Origin: an uncultured Clostridia bacterium
GTDB lineage: Bacteria; Bacillota; Clostridia; Oscillospirales; Oscillospiraceae
Direction: 5' to 3'
Assembly (NCBI GenBank): GCA_937915065.1
Contig: CALDMR010000034.1
Location: 1-11,545 of the forward strand
Length of the DNA stretch: 11,545 bases
The position numbers and the translations under genes were made by a program. The notes beneath the pieces are model-generated. The model was not told the DNA's origin. It ran no database searches and worked only from the letters and a program-made list of their open reading frames with translations. Positions 7,228-11,545 of this stretch are shown here, piece after piece. Every line of letters begins with the position of its first letter. The first letter of the stretch is position 1.

Positions 7228-8337
7228 TTAAGATTCTCCTTCCGCGGTTTTCATCGGAATGTGATAGTGCTCAAAGAAAAAGCCGAGTTCGGCGTTGATC
7301 TTGTCCCGCAGGACGGGATCCAGGTCGAACCGGTTGGGTTTGTAGGATTTTTGGCTGTCCACATGGGCCTGCATCAGGGGGCGGGCTGCTTCAAAGCCCG
7401 GCAGATCCAGATCCCTGTAAATTTGCTCCAGGGTTTCCATGGGAGCTTTCACCAGGTCGCTGTATGCGATTTCGACGAGCTGCTCCTTGGGAACGCGGGC
7501 CATATCTTTGAGATACTGGGTGTAGATGCGCTTGTAAAAGCGGATGGCCATGTCCACGACCAATTCATGGGAGGGCACCTTTTCAAAGGTCATGGCCTGA
7601 ATGCCCTCTTCAAACATATGGATGGTGGACAGAAGCACCTTGTAGGGATCCCGGTAGATATGTACAAACTTGGCGTCGGGGTACAGGTTGTGGAGCATAC
7701 CCAGCTTTGCGGTGTTGTCCGGGCTTTTGAACAGGATGCGCTTGCCTTTGCGGAAATAGCTGATCTTTTTAAGCAGGTAGCTATGGGTGTCGCACCAGCG
7801 CTGGCGCTGCTCCGGTGTCAGGCCGTCCTCAAAGGCGTAGTCCATATATTTTTGATAATTCTGGGGAAAGGTAATCAGGTGGGTGAATGTCTCGTCGATG
7901 CAGTTGGCGATGGCATAGCATTCCTCCTGGGGCGAATGGGGCAGAAACTCCATGTCGTCGCCGTAGCGGTCGCCGGTCAGCTTGTCGCTGTAATGCTTGG
8001 GCAGATGGTAGCGCAGCAGGAGGAAATTGTGGAATGTAAAGGTGGTCATGGAATCCATAAAGGAGGTTTCCGGGTCGCAGGAGAGCAGGTTAAACAGATA
8101 GGTGGTGCCGCTGCGCCAATGCCCCAGGATGAACAGGGGCGGCTTGTCGATCACCATATTGCGGATGCGCCGATCCCAGAAAAAACGCTCGATTTTGGCA
8201 AACCGGGTAAGGAAACGGGAATAACGGCGGCATTCTTCAATGCGCTCTGCCTGACCGGGATCCAGATCGGCCTCGTTTTCCTTCAGCAGATGCTGAAAAT
8301 GTTTATAATCACAACCGTACAGATAATGGCCCTTCAT
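7228..8337 (-). CDS. PAPS-dependent sulfotransferase (Sulfotransfer_3-like), acceptor unknown
   Basis: A 369-residue protein without signal peptide or membrane segment, so probably cytosolic. It should transfer the sulfuryl group of PAPS to an alcohol, amine or sugar on an unidentified acceptor. The 5'-phosphosulfate-binding loop is GHWRSGTTYL (72-81), following a beta strand (PPLFIL). A 3'-phosphate-binding element, FVHIYRDPYKVLLSTI (224-239), includes R229 and S237. Between them SPQEE (135-139) and LFKSPDN (202-208) match motifs of the Sulfotransfer_3 group. The C terminus carries SYKPNRFDLDP (331-341). The start is chosen at the ATG with GAGGAG seven bases upstream; in-frame starts at 8352 and 8418 would place the promoter or ribosome binding site inside the coding region. 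It is first in an operon with cysD, cysNC and the permease. Family and cofactor are clear, and the substrate cannot be deduced. Confidence 0.93.
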   Translation of the reverse strand: MKGHYLYGCDYKHFQHLLKENEADLDPGQAERIEECRRYSRFLTRFAKIERFFWDRRIRNMVIDKPPLFILGHWRSGTTYLFNLLSCDPETSFMDSMTTFTFHNFLLLRYHLPKHYSDKLTGDRYGDDMEFLPHSPQEECYAIANCIDETFTHLITFPQNYQKYMDYAFEDGLTPEQRQRWCDTHSYLLKKISYFRKGKRILFKSPDNTAKLGMLHNLYPDAKFVHIYRDPYKVLLSTIHMFEEGIQAMTFEKVPSHELVVDMAIRFYKRIYTQYLKDMARVPKEQLVEIAYSDLVKAPMETLEQIYRDLDLPGFEAARPLMQAHVDSQKSYKPNRFDLDPVLRDKINAELGFFFEHYHIPMKTAEGES

Positions 8338-8344
8338 GCACGCA

Positions 8345-8350
8345 CTCCTC
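8345..8350 (-). promoter_or_regulatory. Ribosome binding site deciding the sulfotransferase start
   Basis: GAGGAG on the minus strand ends seven bases before the ATG at 8337. It lies downstream of the two earlier in-frame starts (8418, 8352), which therefore look unused. Confidence 0.8.
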
Positions 8351-8365
8351 ATGGAAAAAACTTGA

Positions 8366-8379
8366 GTGGGAGTTCCCAC
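8366..8379 (-). promoter_or_regulatory. Palindromic operator candidate at the transcription start of the sulfation operon
   Basis: GTGGGAACTCCCAC on the minus strand is a 14-bp palindrome with six-base arms (GTGGGA/TCCCAC) and a 2-bp centre. It begins about 10 bases downstream of the -10 box, at or just after the expected transcription start, the usual place for a repressor to block initiation. As RNA it would form only a short five-pair hairpin. The regulator is not identifiable from sequence. Confidence 0.5.
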
Positions 8380-8389
8380 CAAAAATATT

Positions 8390-8418
8390 ATTATGACACA
8401 AAAGAATTCGTTTGTCAT
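8390..8418 (-). promoter_or_regulatory. Promoter of the sulfotransferase-cysD-cysNC-permease operon
   Basis: On the minus strand ATGACA (8418-8413, five of six matches to TTGACA) and CATAAT (8395-8390, five of six matches to TATAAT) are separated by the optimal 17 bases. They lie upstream of the sulfotransferase start at 8337. The leader would be about 45 bases long. Confidence 0.75.
8398..8415 (-). promoter_or_regulatory. Imperfect palindrome within the promoter spacer
   Basis: ACAAACGAATTCTTTTGT on the minus strand pairs at eight of nine positions about a GAATTC centre. It fills the space between the -35 and -10 boxes. A dimeric repressor bound here would exclude RNA polymerase. It may be chance in an AT-rich spacer. 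Confidence 0.4.
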
Positions 8419-8421
8419 CAG

Positions 8422-8457
8422 AAATCGGCGACGTTTTTATAAGTGTTTTGCCGATTT
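8422..8457. repeat. Spaced inverted repeat upstream of the sulfation promoter
   Basis: AAATCGGC (8422-8429) and GCCGATTT (8450-8457) are perfect 8-bp inverted repeats separated by 20 bases. They lie immediately upstream of the -35 box. The arm centres are 28 bp apart, so the half-sites lie on nearly the same helix face, fitting an activator or a two-site regulator. On the plus strand five T follow, but no plus-strand gene ends here, so a terminator role is unlikely. Confidence 0.4.
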
Positions 8458-8538
8458 TTGGGCTGATTTCCGCCTTTTTGTTGTCATTTTACTGCTTTTT
8501 AAGCAGCAACTGCGGTTTGGCTGGGAGGGGGATCATGT

Positions 8539-8578
8539 GTAAAAAGAAAGAAAATTTGCTGTAAATCTTAAAATTTTC
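8539..8578 (-). terminator. Weak AT-rich terminator candidate after the penicillin-binding protein gene
   Basis: On the minus strand GAAAATTT (8578-8571) and AAATTTTC (8557-8550) form an 8-bp stem with a 13-base loop. It is followed by a T-rich tract (TTTCTTTTT). The stem has only one G-C pair, so it is weak. A second hairpin, CTGCTTAAAAAGCAG, lies a little further on at 8492-8506. No stronger terminator separates this gene from the sulfation operon, so some readthrough is possible. Confidence 0.3.
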
Positions 8579-8616
8579 GGAAAAAGGATGCAAAAAAGAT
8601 ACAAATCTGAGAAAGG

Positions 8617-9975
8617 TCAATAACCGGCTTCTGCAGCGGCATTCAGAACCTTGGCAGCGATGCCGCCGGCCACGGATGCGCCGCCGCCGCCGTTTTCCAC
8701 CACCACAACAAAGGCCAGGGGATGGCTGCTGTCGTCGATGAAACCGGTGAACCAGGCGTTGGGACGGCGGCCGTCGCCCACCTCCGCTGTGCCAGACTTG
8801 GCGCAGACGGCCAGCTCGCCGAACCGATCCTGGCCGTAGTGGTTTACTACGTTATTGCGCATCAGCTCCGCCAAAGCGTCGCAGGTTTCGGATTTCATGG
8901 CGCCGGAATGCTTTTCGGCCCGGAAAATACCCGCGGGCAGGCCGGCGGCAGTGACTTCTTTGCGGATCAGCCGGGGGACAACCTGGGTGCCGCGGTTGGC
9001 AATGGTGCCGCAGAAGGTCATCATGGCACAGGGGTTGACCAGATCCTGATATTGGCCCACGCCGGACCAGCCCAAATCGGAGCTGCCGTCTTCCGCGGCG
9101 GTAAAACTGCCGGAGGCGGTGGAAAGGCCGCTGACGGTAAGGCTGTCCAGCAGGCCCGCCTTTTCGGCGTACTGCTCCAGGGTTTTGCCGCCCAGCTCCA
9201 CGGCCAGGGAGGCGAAAACGCCGTTGCAGGAATTGGCCAGGGCGCCGGCGAAATCCATCTCACCGTGGACACTGGGGCAGGTGATGGCCTGGCCGCCGAT
9301 TTCCAGGCTGCCGCTGCAGGTAAAGGTGCGGCTTTCAAGATCCGGTATGGTTTCCAGGGCAGCGGCGGCGGTGACCAGCTTGAAAACAGAGCCGGGGGTA
9401 TAGGCGGCGGAGAGGAAGCGGTTGAGGTATACGCCTTCGTACCGGCTGTCACCTTCCACGGTTTCCGGAGGATGGGCCGGGTCAAAGGTGGGCGTGCTCA
9501 CCATGCACAAAATTTCGCCGGTTTTATAATTATAGACGCCCACAGTGCCTTTTTGGCCATTCAGCGCGTTGTAGGCGGCAGCGCAGAGGTTTTCGTCCAA
9601 GGTCAGATAAAGGTCGTGGCCGCCGGCGGTGGTGCCAAGAATGGGATTAAAGCCGCTGAGGTTTTCGCGGAAAGCGCTTTTAGCGCCGGTGGCAATATTG
9701 CCGGCGCGGTCTCCCACGGCGTGCAGGGTGGCTTTGCGAATGGTTTTGTCTTCGCTGTATGTGCCTGCGGCGGCGTCGTACAGCGTATTGCCGCTGCGGT
9801 CGAAGATCGCGCCGCTGATGAGCTGGCCGCTTTTGTCATAAATATGCTTGTTGGCGCCGAAAGACGCCCAGTTTTCACCATTGGCGGTGTAACGCGCCAG
9901 AAAGATGGTCAATCCTGCCGCCAGCAGTATTGTGAACAGCAGGCAGAACCAGGTGCGCCGTTTTACTTGTTTCAT
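8617..9975 (-). CDS. Penicillin-binding protein, transpeptidase (short class-B type, PbpA-like)
   Basis: A 452-residue DD-transpeptidase that cross-links peptidoglycan outside the membrane. An N-terminal basic patch and one membrane helix (~9-27) anchor it. A short region (~35-120) stands where larger class B proteins have a full dimerisation domain. The transpeptidase domain follows with all three catalytic motifs: SVFK (196-199, active-site Ser196), SCN (249-251) and KSGT (393-396). The size and the partner SEDS gene resemble the PbpA/RodA pairs of actinobacteria and clostridia rather than full-length FtsI or SpoVD. Its ATG overlaps the upstream stop as ATGA, with an excellent ribosome binding site six bases away, so it is translationally coupled to the SEDS glycosyltransferase. 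A Gly-rich stretch (NGGGGAS, 428-434) near the C terminus is unremarkable. The division, elongation or sporulation role is not decided. Confidence 0.94.
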   Translation of the reverse strand: MKQVKRRTWFCLLFTILLAAGLTIFLARYTANGENWASFGANKHIYDKSGQLISGAIFDRSGNTLYDAAAGTYSEDKTIRKATLHAVGDRAGNIATGAKSAFRENLSGFNPILGTTAGGHDLYLTLDENLCAAAYNALNGQKGTVGVYNYKTGEILCMVSTPTFDPAHPPETVEGDSRYEGVYLNRFLSAAYTPGSVFKLVTAAAALETIPDLESRTFTCSGSLEIGGQAITCPSVHGEMDFAGALANSCNGVFASLAVELGGKTLEQYAEKAGLLDSLTVSGLSTASGSFTAAEDGSSDLGWSGVGQYQDLVNPCAMMTFCGTIANRGTQVVPRLIRKEVTAAGLPAGIFRAEKHSGAMKSETCDALAELMRNNVVNHYGQDRFGELAVCAKSGTAEVGDGRRPNAWFTGFIDDSSHPLAFVVVVENGGGGASVAGGIAAKVLNAAAEAGY

Positions 9976-11545
9976 CTGCGGCCTCCTTTGTCAGTGCCGA
10001 TGGGAATGTCGATGGAAGAGGATGGCTTATGGTCGCCGGGCAGGGGCACGTCGATGCCGCAGTCCTCGCCCCAGAAGTCCAGGTGATCCAGATCCAGCAG
10101 AAAATCGTCCACCCGGTCATGGCGTCGTTCCGGAGCAGGCCGGCGGCGGGGCGGCGGTACTGCTGCCGGCGTTTCATCAAATACAGAGGGGTCAAACTCC
10201 ATCATGGGGTCGCCGGAGGGGCGAACCGGTTCGTCTTTTTTTCCGGGCAGGCGCACGGCCAGGCCGGAGTTTTGGCGGTTGTCACCGGCCTTGATAAAGG
10301 CCAGCAGGGCCCAGCAGGCAATCATACTGGAACCGCCGCAGGAAACGAAGGGGAAGGTCACCCCTGTCAGGGGCAGCAGATCCACAGAGCCGAGAACATT
10401 CAGCGTGGTCTGGAACACCAGCAAGGTGGAGGTGGAGCAGGCGGCAATGGTGTAAAATGTGGAGCGGGAGGTGGCGGCGGCCTTGAAGGTAAACAGGGCG
10501 AAGGTGATGATGCTGAGCACCAGGATCACGGCGATGATCAGGCCCAATTCTTCGGCGGCCATGCCGAAGACCAGGTCTGTGTTGGAAGCGCCCACATATT
10601 TGAGCCATCCGTTGTCGGGGCCGTTGCCGAACAGGCCGCCGCTGGCAGCGGCAGACATGGTGCGGGTCTGTTGGTAGCCGGTGGTATCGGCATATTCCCA
10701 GACATGCTGCCACGCGGCAAAACGGTTGGCAATGTAGGGCTTGAATTTCAGCACCACGCCGCAGCCGGCCACGGCGGCCGCGCTGATCATGGCGATGCTG
10801 GGCAGATCGCCGCTGCGCAGGAAGGCGATGGCCAGGAAAGCAATAAAGAAGATCAGCGCTGTGCCGAAGTCGCTCATCAGCGCCAGACAGCCCACACAGA
10901 ACAGGGAGAACAGGATCGTGAAAATCAGGTTCCGGCGGGCGAACAGGCGATCCATGGTTTCCGCCCCCGCCAAAATAAAGGCGACCTTGACAAACTCCGA
11001 GGGCTGGAAGGACAGGGGCCCGATGCTGACCCAGTTGCGGGCGCCGAACAGCTGCTCGCCGAAGAGCACGTTGAAAGCCAGCAGGGCGCAGGCAGCTATG
11101 GCCACGGGCCAGCGCAGTTTTTTGGCAATGGCCAGATCCCGCAGAAACAGCCCCAGCACGATGAAGCAGAACAGCCCCAGCAGCACGGAAACGGTCTGCT
11201 TGGGCAGGGTGGAGATGGAGGAGGAAGCGGTGATGCACAGGCACACGGTGGTCAGCAGAAAGGCCAGGCTTTCCAGCTCAAACCCCGTGCGGCGAAACAG
11301 GCGGTACAGGGCGTACAGCCCCCACATGGCGCCGCAGAGCACACCGAAGCAGCCCAGCAGGGCGGCCAGATGCTCCGGGCCCTTGGCGTAAACCAACTGC
11401 AGCAGCAGCAGTCCCTGGAAAATGGAGAGATAAGCCAGGGTGCCGGTGGGCTTGACCCGGCGGCCGGGCCGCTGGCGTTGCTTGGACTGGCGCTGCAATT
11501 CCTCTGCGCCCGCCGGGAAAAAGTACAGATCCACGCCGCCCACGG
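9972..11545 (-). CDS. SEDS-family peptidoglycan glycosyltransferase (FtsW/RodA/SpoVE), 5' end outside window
   Basis: A polytopic membrane protein that polymerises lipid II into glycan strands together with a class B penicillin-binding protein. At least 523 codons are visible, and the frame is open to the right edge. The first possible start is a GTG at 11543 with no visible ribosome binding site, so the true start is probably beyond the window. Family signatures, numbered from 11543, are FGARNWVSIGPLSFQPSEF (166-184), SDFGTAL (224-230), GYQQTRTMSAAASGG (289-303) and FPFVSCGGSS (397-406), where most relatives have Tyr for Cys402. Acidic residues just before GYQ (E284, D286) are candidates for the catalytic position. 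A long hydrophilic C-terminal tail (~421-523), Pro/Arg-rich then acidic, is unusual for the family. The gene overlaps the next by four bases. Confidence 0.93.
   Translation of the reverse strand, partial: VGGVDLYFFPAGAEELQRQSKQRQRPGRRVKPTGTLAYLSIFQGLLLLQLVYAKGPEHLAALLGCFGVLCGAMWGLYALYRLFRRTGFELESLAFLLTTVCLCITASSSISTLPKQTVSVLLGLFCFIVLGLFLRDLAIAKKLRWPVAIAACALLAFNVLFGEQLFGARNWVSIGPLSFQPSEFVKVAFILAGAETMDRLFARRNLIFTILFSLFCVGCLALMSDFGTALIFFIAFLAIAFLRSGDLPSIAMISAAAVAGCGVVLKFKPYIANRFAAWQHVWEYADTTGYQQTRTMSAAASGGLFGNGPDNGWLKYVGASNTDLVFGMAAEELGLIIAVILVLSIITFALFTFKAAATSRSTFYTIAACSTSTLLVFQTTLNVLGSVDLLPLTGVTFPFVSCGGSSMIACWALLAFIKAGDNRQNSGLAVRLPGKKDEPVRPSGDPMMEFDPSVFDETPAAVPPPRRRPAPERRHDRVDDFLLDLDHLDFWGEDCGIDVPLPGDHKPSSSIDIPIGTDKGGRR
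9982..9989 (-). promoter_or_regulatory. Strong ribosome binding site of the penicillin-binding protein gene
   Basis: AAAGGAGG on the minus strand lies six bases before the ATG at 9975, inside the final codons of the SEDS gene. Together with the ATGA stop/start overlap it indicates efficient coupled translation of the two partners. Confidence 0.85.

Noticed and set aside
8338..8418. N-terminal extension of the sulfotransferase from 8418 or 8352
   Set aside because: The extension would be encoded by the -35/-10 promoter region, the palindrome and the ribosome binding site, and no ribosome binding site precedes those starts.
8422..8457. Plus-strand terminator reading of the spaced inverted repeat
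   Set aside because: Although TTTTT follows on the plus strand, no plus-strand gene lies upstream, and the 20-base loop is long for an intrinsic terminator.

Overview
The window looks like a chromosomal segment of a fairly GC-rich Gram-positive anaerobe of the Clostridia, most likely an Oscillospirales/Ruminococcaceae-type gut bacterium. The grounds are strong GGAGG-type ribosome binding sites, a CBS/DRTGG-type family II pyrophosphatase, a MepA-like MATE transporter and a SEDS/short-PBP gene pair typical of that group. This is judged from gene content and protein style only; no database search was possible. Seven protein genes are supported, and the long reading frames opposite them are shadows.

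Left part (1-3636, + strand). The first ~55 bases resemble the end of an IS3-family (IS150-group) insertion sequence whose transposase would read leftwards out of the window. Next comes a Mn-dependent inorganic pyrophosphatase with regulatory CBS and DRTGG domains (262-1947) and a strong intrinsic terminator. A MATE efflux transporter (2210-3583) follows, with its own promoter and a perfect 12-bp hairpin in its leader. It ends at a bidirectional terminator shared with the convergent operon to its right.

Middle part (3653-8418, - strand). This is the most interesting region: a four-gene operon in the order sulfotransferase, cysD, cysNC (ATP sulfurylase GTPase subunit fused to APS kinase), TauE/SafE-family permease. 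The promoter sits at 8390-8418. CysD and CysN make APS from sulfate and ATP, the CysC domain phosphorylates it to PAPS, and the sulfotransferase would pass the sulfuryl group to an unknown acceptor. The permease probably moves sulfate or a related anion. No PAPS reductase or sulfite reductase is present in the window, so this reads as a dedicated sulfation cassette rather than cysteine biosynthesis. It resembles in logic the PAPS-synthesis/sulfotransferase cluster of Bacteroides thetaiotaomicron that sulfates sterols. Three dyad-symmetric sequences crowd the promoter, which suggests tight control.

Right part (8617-11545, - strand). A SEDS-family (FtsW/RodA/SpoVE) glycosyltransferase, cut by the right edge of the window, overlaps by four bases a short class-B-like penicillin-binding protein. 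Together they form a translationally coupled peptidoglycan polymerase/transpeptidase pair. The gene-free gaps (56-261, 1948-2209, 8338-8616) are all under 300 bases and hold the regulatory elements listed. I saw no tRNA, rRNA or CRISPR array.
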